Notes under the pieces: generated by a model | Seen by the model: only the letters and a program-made list of their open reading frames with translations | What the model was told of the DNA's origin: nothing | The model's database searches: none | From: Elusimicrobiota bacterium | GTDB lineage: Bacteria; Elusimicrobiota; Elusimicrobia; FEN-1173 | DNA length: 12,381 nucleotides | Assembly (NCBI GenBank): GCA_003158755.1 | Contig: PMLF01000043.1 | Location: 1,595-13,975, forward strand | Reading direction: 5' to 3' | Translations under genes and position numbers: made by a program | In this document: positions 6,242 through 12,381 of the stretch, piece after piece | How the letters are laid out: each line of letters starts with the position of its first letter | Position numbering within the stretch: position 1 is the first letter of the stretch

Positions 6242-7291
6242 ATGAGGCGATGGATTCTCGGCATGGCGGCGGCGACCTTGGCGGCCGCGGCGGCGGCGGA
6301 CGTGACGGTGAAGCGGGTTTCGACGACGGACGGGCTCGGCGGCGCGGTCACCGTTCAAACCACCGAAGACCTGAAGGGGACGGACCGGCGGAGCGACTCC
6401 ACGACGACGTTCGGCAACGGCCTGATGAACAAGATGGCCGGCGGCCCCCGGTACCAAATCGTCCGCGTCGCCGACGACCAGGTCCTCGACCTGAACCCGG
6501 CGAAGAAGACCTATCGACAAGAGACGATCTCGGAAATGGGACGGCAGATGGAGAAGGCCCGTTCGTCGGCGGGTCGCGGGAAGGACGCGAAACCTACGCA
6601 TCGGGTAACCCGTTCCTCGATAAAAGTGGAGCCGACGGGAGAGAAGAAGACCGTCAACGGGTTTCCGTGCTCCAGGGTCCGCCTGACGATGATCATGGAA
6701 GTCGAAAACATCGAAACCCATGAGAAGAGCGAGATGCGCCTGGTGTCCGACAATTGGAACGCCCCCGAAACCGGCGCCTTCAAGGCTTTGCGGGAGGCCG
6801 AGGCCGAATACGGGAAGGCCTTCGCCAAGAAGATGGGGTTGGACCTTTCTTCGCAGGATGCCGATCCGTGGGGAGCCGGCATGGCGGCCATGATGGGTCT
6901 CTCCGGGGACGAGGTGAAGGCCAAGGCCGGGGAAATGAAAAAAGAGCTCGCCAAGATGAAGGGCGTCCCGGTCATCACGGACATCGCCTGGTACAGCAAG
7001 CGGGAAGGGGCCGCCAAACCGAAGGGGACTCCGCCCTCCGCCAAGGCCGACGAAGACTCCGGCGCGCCGAACCTTTCGGGCGGGGCGGGCGGGTTTGCGT
7101 CCGGTCTGGCCGCCCGGATGATGAAAAATAATATGCAAGCCTCGGCGGACAAGTCCCGGGCCTCCTCCGAGGCCAGGGCCTCGGGCGAGGAGCCCCTTTT
7201 CAAGAGCCGGATCGAGGTTAAGGAGGTCAAGACCGGCCCCGTGGACGATTCCCGGTTCCAAGTCCCGTCCGCCTACAAGCTGGAAAAATAG
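6242..7291 (+). CDS. Exported DUF4412-like protein with low-complexity insert
   Basis: A 349-residue exported protein. A signal peptide (MRRWILGMAAATLAAAAAA) is followed by a beta-rich region reminiscent of DUF4412: 'YQIVRVADDQVLDLNPAKKTYRQ', 'VEPTGEKKTVNGFPCSRVRLTM' (the last in two pieces around residues 128-149) and 'SDNWNAP'. The end 'VKTGPVDDSRFQVPSAYKLEK' also matches the usual DUF4412 close. Between about 260 and 320 lies an Ala/Gly/Ser/Lys-rich, probably disordered insert. No catalytic residues are apparent and the function is unknown. It lies downstream of the orphan binding protein in the same direction. A palindromic repeat starts 12 bp after its stop, and no T-tailed terminator is visible. 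Confidence 0.65.
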   Translation: MRRWILGMAAATLAAAAAADVTVKRVSTTDGLGGAVTVQTTEDLKGTDRRSDSTTTFGNGLMNKMAGGPRYQIVRVADDQVLDLNPAKKTYRQETISEMGRQMEKARSSAGRGKDAKPTHRVTRSSIKVEPTGEKKTVNGFPCSRVRLTMIMEVENIETHEKSEMRLVSDNWNAPETGAFKALREAEAEYGKAFAKKMGLDLSSQDADPWGAGMAAMMGLSGDEVKAKAGEMKKELAKMKGVPVITDIAWYSKREGAAKPKGTPPSAKADEDSGAPNLSGGAGGFASGLAARMMKNNMQASADKSRASSEARASGEEPLFKSRIEVKEVKTGPVDDSRFQVPSAYKLEK

Positions 7292-7303
7292 GCGGAGAGG
7301 GGC

Positions 7304-7433
7304 AATGCCAATTAGAATAGGATCGTCACCCCGGCGGAAGCCGGGGTCCAGGCAGTAATACCGGGTTTTAAGAAATCGTTTCACATCCTGGATACCGGCG
7401 TTCGCCGGTATGACGGCTTAACTGAACGGCATT
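7304..7433. mobile_element. REPIN/MITE-like palindromic element 2
   Basis: A non-coding element of 130 bp. Two 27-nt units lie in opposite orientation, 7325-7351 (+) and 7388-7414 (-), each with the consensus ends GTCA...TCCAG. Each folds into an 8-bp hairpin with a tetraloop: ACCCCGGC/GCCGGGGT with loop GGAA (7328-7347), and ATACCGGC/GCCGGTAT with loop GTTC (7392-7411). The stems differ at two base pairs, and both partners change each time. The right end TTAACTGAACGGCATT (7418-7433) matches the terminal repeat of element 1 at 14 of 16 positions. The left end, AATGCC then AATTAG (7304-7315), is the same repeat with a small deletion. It separates the DUF4412-like gene from the exporter operon. 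The 27-nt unit resembles widespread GTCATTCC...CCAG intergenic hairpins (recalled only). Confidence 0.75.
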
Positions 7434-7475
7434 GGGAAGGGGTGTTCCGTTCTTTACCGATTACGGAAGGATCTC

Positions 7476-7505
7476 TTGACGACCGTTTTTCCTCTTTATT
7501 AAAAT
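7476..7505 (+). promoter_or_regulatory. Sigma70-like promoter of the ABC exporter operon
   Basis: TTGACG (7476-7481), an 18-bp spacer and TAAAAT (7500-7505) give 5 of 6 matches in each box. Transcription would start near 7512, about 20 nt before the ATG at 7533. It lies just downstream of palindromic element 2. No strong Shine-Dalgarno sequence follows it. TATTAA at 7497-7502 is an alternative -10 but with a short 15-bp spacer. Confidence 0.6.
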
Positions 7506-7532
7506 TTTGACCGACATCGGAACCTTTCCATC

Positions 7533-8468
7533 ATGATCGACGTACAAAACCTCGTCAAAGATTACGGATCGACCCGAGCGGTGGACGGGATCAGCTTCTC
7601 CGTCCAGCCCGGCGAAGTGGTCGGCCTCCTGGGCCCCAACGGCGCGGGGAAGAGCACGACGCTGAAGATCCTCGCGGGCGTGCTTCCGTCCGGGTCGGGC
7701 GCCGTGCGCCTCGGCGGCGCGGACATGGCCGACGACTCCCTGGCCGCCCGGCGCCGCCTGGGGTACCTCTCCGAATCCAATCCCCTTTACGAATCCCTGG
7801 GCGTTTGGGAGTGCCTGGAACTGGTGGCCGGCCTCCAAGGTTTGTCGGGTCCGGGCCTCAAAAAACGGCTGGCGTCGGCGGCCGAACGCTGCGGGTTGCT
7901 CCCCGTCGTCTCCAAGGACGTGGGAGAGCTCTCCAAGGGTTTCCGCCAGCGGCTGGGTTTGGCCCTGGCCATCCTGCACGACCCCGACATCCTGATCCTC
8001 GACGAGCCCACATCCTCTCTGGACCCGAACCAGCGCCAGGAGGTTCGGGACTTGATCGCGGCCCTCAAGCAGAAGAAGACCGTCCTCGTTTCCACCCACA
8101 TCCTTCCCGAGGCCCAGGCCATGTGCGACCGGCTCCTGATCATCCACCGGGGCCGCATCGTCGCCCAAGGGACCGTGGCGGAGTTGGGGGGGCAGATGTC
8201 GGAGGAAAACGCTTTCTATGTCCGGCTGTCGGGCGGATCGTCGGCGGAGATGGAAGAACTCTTGAAGTCCGTCCCCTCGGTGACGAGCGTCGTCTTCGAG
8301 GGCGAGGCCGAGGCCGGCTGTCCCGGCTTCACCGTGAAATCCGCCGGGGACCCCCGCCGGGACCTTTTCGATCTGGCCGCCCAAAAACACTGGCCCTTGA
8401 TGGAGCTCCATCGGGTCTCCGCCACTCTCGACGATATTTTCCGCCGTCTCACCGGAGGGCCGTCGTGA
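7533..8468 (+). CDS. ABC transporter ATP-binding protein, GldA-like
   Basis: A 311-residue cytoplasmic ATPase that would power the ABC-2 permease encoded next. Seen: A-loop Tyr11, Walker A GPNGAGKST (34-42), a Q-loop region 'YLSESNPLY' (78-86) with Glu in the Q position, signature LSKGFRQR (133-140), Walker B ILILDEP (153-159), D-loop 'SSLD', and switch His189 in 'LVSTHIL'. The '(P/S)E.NPLY' form is characteristic of the GldA/NatA-type branch. A C-terminal domain of about 90 residues follows the ATPase core, as in that branch. It is the first gene of a four-gene operon; its stop overlaps the next start in GTGA. The substrate is unknown. Gliding motility is not implied, because such cassettes occur in many non-gliding phyla. 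Confidence 0.92.
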   Translation: MIDVQNLVKDYGSTRAVDGISFSVQPGEVVGLLGPNGAGKSTTLKILAGVLPSGSGAVRLGGADMADDSLAARRRLGYLSESNPLYESLGVWECLELVAGLQGLSGPGLKKRLASAAERCGLLPVVSKDVGELSKGFRQRLGLALAILHDPDILILDEPTSSLDPNQRQEVRDLIAALKQKKTVLVSTHILPEAQAMCDRLLIIHRGRIVAQGTVAELGGQMSEENAFYVRLSGGSSAEMEELLKSVPSVTSVVFEGEAEAGCPGFTVKSAGDPRRDLFDLAAQKHWPLMELHRVSATLDDIFRRLTGGPS

Positions 8469-9187
8469 ACCGGCGCGCGGCGTTCCTCGTGGCGTTGAAG
8501 GAGCTGAGGGAATCCCTCAACTCCCCCATGCCCTACGTTTTCTTCGGCGTTTTTTTTCTGATCGAAGGATGGTTCTTCACGGCGCCGCTCTTCCTCAACG
8601 GGCAGGCGGTGATGGACGATTTCTTCGCCGGCCTGCCCATGATCCTCGCTTTCTTCCTTCCCGCCTTCACGATGCGTCTCTTCGCCGAGGAGTACAAGAC
8701 CGGAACCATCGAGTCCCTGTCCGTCCTTCCTCTGCGGGACGGGGAGATCGTCCTCGGGAAATATCTATCCGCCCTCGCCGCCTGGGGGCTGATGCTGGCG
8801 GCGTCCCTCCTATATGTGTTCCTCTTGGTCTTGTTGGGCTCGCCCGACTTCGGCTGCATCGCGGCCGCCTATCTCGGAGCAATCCTCCTGGGAGCTTTCT
8901 ATGCCTCGGCGGGACTCTTCGCCAGTTCCCTCACCCGCAGCCAGGTGGTGGGGTTCCTCACGGGGTTCCTGTTCTGCTTCTTCTTTTTCCTCATCGGAAA
9001 AGCCGCCCAATTCACGCCCGGCTGGCCGGGGGCGTTGATGACCTTCCTGGGAGTGGATTCCCACCTTTCTTCCTTTTGGCGAGGCGTGGTGGACAGCCGG
9101 GACGTGCTCTATTTCCTATCGGGGACGGTCCTTTTCCTGGCGGGGACTCTGGCCTCTTTTAACAGTCGTCGGTGGCGGTCCTCATGA
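8465..9187 (+). CDS. ABC-2 type permease, GldF-like
   Basis: A 240-residue inner-membrane permease with about six membrane helices: near 22-42, 58-78, 98-125, 140-162, 170-190 and 216-234. Seen: N-terminal 'ALKELRESLNSPMPYVF' and 'FAEEYKTGTIESLSVLPL', the amphipathic coupling segment typical of ABC-2 permeases of the GldF/NosY group, and the late 'HLSSFWRGVVDSRDVLYFLS' block. I start it at GTG 8465 because this overlaps the ATPase stop by 4 nt (GTGA) and begins exactly at the family's N-terminus. The open frame extends further upstream, but only as a shadow of the ATPase gene. Its own stop overlaps the next ATG (ATGA). It would pair with the ATPase as the membrane channel. Confidence 0.9.
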   Translation: MNRRAAFLVALKELRESLNSPMPYVFFGVFFLIEGWFFTAPLFLNGQAVMDDFFAGLPMILAFFLPAFTMRLFAEEYKTGTIESLSVLPLRDGEIVLGKYLSALAAWGLMLAASLLYVFLLVLLGSPDFGCIAAAYLGAILLGAFYASAGLFASSLTRSQVVGFLTGFLFCFFFFLIGKAAQFTPGWPGALMTFLGVDSHLSSFWRGVVDSRDVLYFLSGTVLFLAGTLASFNSRRWRSS

Positions 9188-10761
9188 AGATGAACCGGGT
9201 GTGGAACCTGTTTTCCGGACGGAAAACGCGCTTGGGGGCCCTTTCGGGCGGAGGCGTCGGGCTGCTGGCGGCGGGGTTGATCCTGGCGAACCTCCTGTCC
9301 CAGCATTTCTTTTTGCGGCTCGATTGGACCCAAGGCGGCCGCTATTCCCTGTCCCGGGCCAGCAAGAAGCTCGTGCGGAATTTGCCGGACCCGGTGATTT
9401 TCCGGGCCTACATTTCCGGAGGCTTGCCCCAGCCGTACGAGTCCAACGCCCGGTACCTCGTCGACCTCCTCGGAGAATACCGCGCCGCGGCGGGGAGCAA
9501 GGTCCGGGTGGAGGCGCGGGACCCCGAATCTTCTCCGAAGACGAAAGAGGACGCCCAGCGGGCGGGGGTGGCGCCCATCCGCATCACTCAAATGGCGTCG
9601 GACCAGTTCCAGATCCGCGAGGGGTTCCTGGGTTTGGCGATTTTTTATCAGGACAAACAGGAAGTCATGCCGTTCATCAAGGACGCCGACGGCCTGGAGT
9701 ACGAGATCACCTCCCGCCTCCGCAAAATGAGCCGGACGGAACGGAAGGTGTTGGGCCTGGTGACCGGCCACGGCGAGACCTCTCCCGGTCAACTCCGGGA
9801 GGGCGTCGGCGCCAAGCTTTTCGACGCTTTCCAAGTGACGACCGTCGAGTTAAGCACGCGGACCTCGGCTTCGCCGGACGTCCTGTTCGTCGTCAACCCG
9901 CAGCGGAAGTTCTCCGACTCCGAACTGGATATTTTGGACGCCCGCGTTTCCTCCGGCACGCCGGCGGCGTTCTTCCTCGGCAAGAAGGCGGTCAACCTTC
10001 AAAATTTCCGCGCCCTTCCCTACTCCACGGGGTTGGACGATTTCCTGGCCCACTACGGCGTGCGCGTCGGCGACGATTTCGTCCTGGACGCCCAATGCCA
10101 GCAGGTGTCCATTCAATCCCGCCAAGGCGGATATACCGTCTCCAACATCATCAACTACCCTCTTTTCATCCTGAGCCGGCCCGACGGCGGGCACCCATTG
10201 ACCAAATCCTTGGAAGCGTTGGCGTTCCCGTTCGCCCATTCCCTGATTCCGACTGGGGCTCCGGGGATGACCGTCACCGGGCTTGCCAAGTCCTCTCCCC
10301 ATAGTTGGATGGCCGTGGACCTGGAATCCGTGGACCCCTTTTCCATCCGCGGCCCCGCCCCGACGGACCCGAGAGGGCCCTTCCTCCTGGCGGCGGTGGT
10401 GGAAGGCTCCACCGTTTCCTTCCGCGATCCTTCCCGGACGGCCCGGGCGCGCCTGGCCGTGGTCGGCACGGGGGCCTTCGTCGAAGAAAACCTTCCGCTC
10501 ACTCCCTCCAACGGCGATTTCCTGGTCAACCTGGCCGAGTGGATGGTCCAGGACAAAGACTTCCTTTCCATCCCCACCCGCGGGCCGGCGTTCCGTCCTT
10601 TGCGTCAAGCGCCCGTCCCCGTGCGGTGGATCGTCAAGGTGGGGGGGCATTTCCTGCCTCCCGTCGGTTTCGTTTTGTGGGGTCTGGTTCGATGGCGCCG
10701 CCGCCGGTCCCGCCGGTCCTTGATCCAAAAAGAATGGGAGGCCGCCGCCCGTGGTTCCTAA
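9184..10761 (+). CDS. GldG-like ABC transporter auxiliary protein
   Basis: A 525-residue protein of the ABC_transp_aux / GldG family, which accompanies GldA/GldF-type exporters. Seen: an N-terminal membrane helix (about 18-38), then 'LDWTQGGRYSLSRASKKLVRNLPDPVIFRAYISGGLP' (split around residues 45-82), the classic GldG opening; a thioredoxin/GATase-like extracytoplasmic region with 'GLVTGHGE' and 'VLFVVNPQRKFSDSELDILDA'; and 'ARLAVVGTGAFVEE' near 420. It closes with a second membrane helix 'FLPPVGFVLWGLV' and a very basic cytoplasmic tail. Both ends are thus membrane-anchored and the large middle is probably periplasmic. ATG 9184 (ATGA overlap with the permease stop) is chosen; GTG 9172 in frame would add four residues. 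Its stop lies inside the next gene. Its substrate or partner is unknown. Confidence 0.88.
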   Translation: MKMNRVWNLFSGRKTRLGALSGGGVGLLAAGLILANLLSQHFFLRLDWTQGGRYSLSRASKKLVRNLPDPVIFRAYISGGLPQPYESNARYLVDLLGEYRAAAGSKVRVEARDPESSPKTKEDAQRAGVAPIRITQMASDQFQIREGFLGLAIFYQDKQEVMPFIKDADGLEYEITSRLRKMSRTERKVLGLVTGHGETSPGQLREGVGAKLFDAFQVTTVELSTRTSASPDVLFVVNPQRKFSDSELDILDARVSSGTPAAFFLGKKAVNLQNFRALPYSTGLDDFLAHYGVRVGDDFVLDAQCQQVSIQSRQGGYTVSNIINYPLFILSRPDGGHPLTKSLEALAFPFAHSLIPTGAPGMTVTGLAKSSPHSWMAVDLESVDPFSIRGPAPTDPRGPFLLAAVVEGSTVSFRDPSRTARARLAVVGTGAFVEENLPLTPSNGDFLVNLAEWMVQDKDFLSIPTRGPAFRPLRQAPVPVRWIVKVGGHFLPPVGFVLWGLVRWRRRRSRRSLIQKEWEAAARGS

Positions 10762-11632
10762 GTGGTTTAAAATATTGGCCGCCGTCGTAGGGACCTTGGC
10801 GGCGGTTTACGCGTTGACCTTGATCCCCCGGAGCGGCCGGCCCCGGACGTTTTCCGTTCCCGCGGATCCCGTCAAGCTGCGGGTGGAAAGCCCGTCGTCC
10901 AAATCGACGTTGGAGAAAAAGGGCGGGGTGTGGCGCGTGACGGACCCGGTGGATTGGCCCGCCGACGAGGGATCCGTCCTGCGGGTGTTGTCGGGATTGA
11001 AGGGGTTAATTTTGGAATCGGAGATCACTCGCCGTCCCGAAAGCTACGCTCAATACGAATTGGTTGAGGGGAAAGAAACACATCTCTCCGTATGGGAAAA
11101 GGGGGAGAAGTCCCCCGTTGAACTATTCCTTGGGAAAAACGCCGGTTTCACGGATCGGGCGTACGTCCGCGTCGGCAAGGACCCGGCGGTGTACATCGCC
11201 GCCGGAATGTCCCGGGAAGCCGCCGATTTCCCCGCGGTTCGCTGGCGGGACCGAAGCGTGATGGACCGGACGGACATCGTCCGCGTCCGGAGGACGGAAG
11301 GGGAAGGGTCCGTACACCTGGAAAAATCGTCCTCGTCCTGGACCGTGGATGGAAAACCGTCCGCTTGGGCTTCCTCTTGCGTCTCGACGATCCGATCGTT
11401 GACCGCCGATGATTTCGTGGACCCTCCCGCCGCCGCGGACTTGGCGAAATACGGCTTGGACAAGCCCGCCGTTTCTTTTGAAATTTCTTTTTCCTCCGGG
11501 ACGCCGGTGACGCTGTCTTTGGGCATCGGTGATCCCCGGCCCATCCGCAAGGAAGGCGTCGAAACCCTTTTCCTCGTCCCCGCCAACCGCCTGGAACCCC
11601 TGGAAAAAGTCGTTCCCCCCGCCGGAAAATAG
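10751..11632 (+). CDS. DUF4340 domain protein with duplicated unit
   Basis: A 293-residue membrane-anchored protein beginning at GTG, overlapping the previous gene by 11 bp. One membrane helix (about 7-25) is followed by an extracytoplasmic part built of two similar DUF4340-type units, about residues 41-151 and 176-286. Both run 'V.L/V...' strand, 'LEKKGGVWRV' or 'LEKSSSSWTV', a helix with 'L..L..L', a 'YAQYELVEGK' or 'LAKYGLDKPA' motif, then 'VELFLGKNA' or 'VTLSLGIGD', then 'AYVRVGKDPAVYIA' or 'ETLFLVPANRL'. DUF4340 proteins are known as the usual last gene of GldA-F-G type cassettes, with unknown function. It is shorter than many family members (400 or more residues) but looks complete. A palindromic repeat begins 54 bp after its stop. 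Confidence 0.85.
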   Translation: MVPKWFKILAAVVGTLAAVYALTLIPRSGRPRTFSVPADPVKLRVESPSSKSTLEKKGGVWRVTDPVDWPADEGSVLRVLSGLKGLILESEITRRPESYAQYELVEGKETHLSVWEKGEKSPVELFLGKNAGFTDRAYVRVGKDPAVYIAAGMSREAADFPAVRWRDRSVMDRTDIVRVRRTEGEGSVHLEKSSSSWTVDGKPSAWASSCVSTIRSLTADDFVDPPAAADLAKYGLDKPAVSFEISFSSGTPVTLSLGIGDPRPIRKEGVETLFLVPANRLEPLEKVVPPAGK

Positions 11633-11686
11633 TTCTCCCGGTTTCCGCTCCGTCTTCCACTTCATCTATGTTTTTTAGTTGGGGGC

Positions 11687-11822
11687 GGGTCTAAGAGACT
11701 ATCCAATAACCCGCAATACCGCTCATGCTGAGCTTGTCGAAGCATGGGCATCGTTGAGAAAGGTCGCTCACCCTTCGACAAGCTCAGGGTGAGCGTAGTT
11801 TTCTGGATAGACTCTTAGACCC
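11687..11822. mobile_element. REPIN/MITE-like palindromic element 3
   Basis: A non-coding element of 136 bp with 19-bp terminal inverted repeats: GGGTCTAAGAGACTATCCA (11687-11705) against 11804-11822, with one mismatch. Inside are two 29-nt units in opposite orientation, 11721-11749 and 11766-11794, which share the core GAGCTTGTCGA. Each forms a 9-bp hairpin: GCTCATGCT/AGCATGGGC (one G-T pair) and GCTCACCCT/AGGGTGAGC. Two stem pairs differ by compensatory changes. The terminal repeats are unrelated to those of elements 1 and 2. The core resembles the widespread TTCGACAAGCTCAGGGTGA intergenic repeat (recalled only). It sits between the convergent DUF4340 and phoU genes. Confidence 0.75.
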
Positions 11823-11861
11823 TCCCCAGGGGAAGGGGTTGCTTTGATTTTTTGGGTTGGA

Positions 11862-12381
11862 TCAGGAAGCGGCGGCGGGTTCTTCGCCGAGGTGGTGGCG
11901 GATGTCTTTGCCCAGGACCATGAAGATCACGTCTTCGGCGATGTTGGTGGCGTGGTCGGCCAGCCGCTCCAGATACCTCGCCACGCTGAACATGAGCACG
12001 ATGGCGTCGAGGTGCTCGGGGTCGGTGCGGATGATGTGCTTGAGGTCCTCGATCAGCCCCTGATAGAGCATGTCGATCTCGTCGTCGGCAGCCAGGACCT
12101 GCCTCGCGGCGTGAACGTCCTGCCGCACGAGTGCATCGAGGACCTTCTCGAGGATGCTCCCGGTGCGATCGGACATCACGGCGAAGCCCTCCGGGACGGG
12201 AATGGGGTGCTCGTCGATCAGCGCCATCGCGCGTTCGCCGATGTTGGAAGCGAGGTCACCGATGCGCTCCAGTTCGCTGTTGATCTTGATGACGGCTACA
12301 AGAAAGCGCAGATCGCCGGCGACCGGCTGGTAGAGCGCCAGCAGCTTGAGGCACTCCTCTTCGACCTCGATCTCCTGCTGA
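11862..12381 (-). CDS. phoU: Phosphate-specific transport system regulator PhoU (N-terminus cut by window edge)
   Basis: A cytoplasmic all-helical negative regulator that links the Pst phosphate transporter to the PhoR/PhoB sensor system. The visible 172 residues cover most of the protein (full PhoU about 220-240); the frame runs open through the window end, so the N-terminus lies outside. Seen: two copies of the PhoU three-helix repeat, the first with 'INSELERIGDLASNIGERA' and the second with 'VARYLERLADHATNIAEDVIFM', each carrying the E..R.GD/AD..N.E metal-binding signature. Before the first repeat's signature comes 'YQPVAGDLRFLVAVIK', also family-typical. An internal Met at 12225-12227 is not the start, because the first repeat lies upstream of it. 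It is convergent with the DUF4340 gene. The pst genes are probably just beyond the edge, by known gene order. Confidence 0.93.
   Translation of the reverse strand, partial: QQEIEVEEECLKLLALYQPVAGDLRFLVAVIKINSELERIGDLASNIGERAMALIDEHPIPVPEGFAVMSDRTGSILEKVLDALVRQDVHAARQVLAADDEIDMLYQGLIEDLKHIIRTDPEHLDAIVLMFSVARYLERLADHATNIAEDVIFMVLGKDIRHHLGEEPAAAS

Noticed and set aside
7328..7347. The hairpin ACCCCGGC/GCCGGGGT as a terminator for the DUF4412-like gene.
   Set aside because: No T tract follows it, and it is one half of an inverted pair of repeat units, so it is better explained as part of element 2.
5306..7384. A 692-codon minus-strand open frame opposite the binding-protein and DUF4412-like genes, running into element 2.
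   Set aside because: Its translation is rich in Gly, Arg, His and Pro, without domains or a ribosome site. The plus-strand genes have signal peptides, ribosome sites and family motifs, so this is a shadow frame typical of GC-rich DNA.
7533..11632. Assigning the ABC cassette to gliding motility or to a Cu-processing Nos system.
   Set aside because: No gldB/H/J/K-type or nosZ/D/L-type genes are present. The GldA/F/G families are widespread in non-gliding bacteria.
11819..11856. A CCCTCCCC/GGGGAAGGG stem followed by a T-rich stretch, as a terminator for the exporter operon.
   Set aside because: The stem has almost no loop in its best register, and the T run (gattttttggg) starts about 10 bp after it. 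The spacing is too loose to call a terminator.

Overview
The window looks like chromosomal DNA of a GC-rich Gram-negative bacterium. The evidence is an outer-membrane-type lipoprotein (LpoB-like), Sec signal peptides, a DedA protein and inner-membrane ABC machinery. The gene set is typical of uncultured or poorly sampled lineages (delta-like Proteobacteria, Acidobacteria, Elusimicrobia/Omnitrophica-type bacteria). I cannot fix the phylum from the sequence. No rRNA, tRNA, CRISPR, phage or transposase gene is visible.

Layout. (1) 69-1291: an LpoB-like lipoprotein gene (-) diverges from a stand-alone cyclic-nucleotide-binding-fold protein (+). Their promoters overlap back to back, and the second gene ends in a clear rho-independent terminator. 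(2) 1292-1605: a gap of about 310 bp filled mostly by a nested palindromic repeat. (3) 1606-5161: a beta-CASP metallo-beta-lactamase RNase (-) diverges from a small DMT/DUF486 membrane protein (+), which meets a mutY-dedA pair (-) tail to tail with a 15-bp overlap. (4) 5261-7291: an orphan ABC-type substrate-binding protein and a DUF4412-like exported protein (+). (5) 7304-7433: a palindromic repeat. (6) 7533-11632: a tightly coupled four-gene operon made of an ATPase, an ABC-2 permease, a GldG-like auxiliary protein and a DUF4340 protein, with successive reading frames overlapping. (7) 11687-11822: a third palindromic repeat. (8) 11862-window end: phoU (-), cut off by the window edge at its N-terminal end.

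How the genes relate. The operon in (6) is a complete GldA/GldF/GldG-type ABC exporter-like complex: the ATPase and permease form the transporter, while the GldG-like and DUF4340 proteins are membrane-anchored and expose large domains outside the cytoplasm. The substrate is unknown, and gliding cannot be inferred. mutY and dedA are probably co-transcribed, but no functional link is evident.

The most unusual content is in the intergenic gaps. The three longest gaps each carry a different REPIN-like palindrome: two inverted copies of a hairpin unit enclosed in terminal inverted repeats. Two of the three share nearly the same terminal repeats although their inner hairpin units are unrelated. One is inserted, with an apparent 10-bp target duplication, inside an older inverted heptad-repeat palindrome. 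In two elements the paired units differ by compensatory stem changes.
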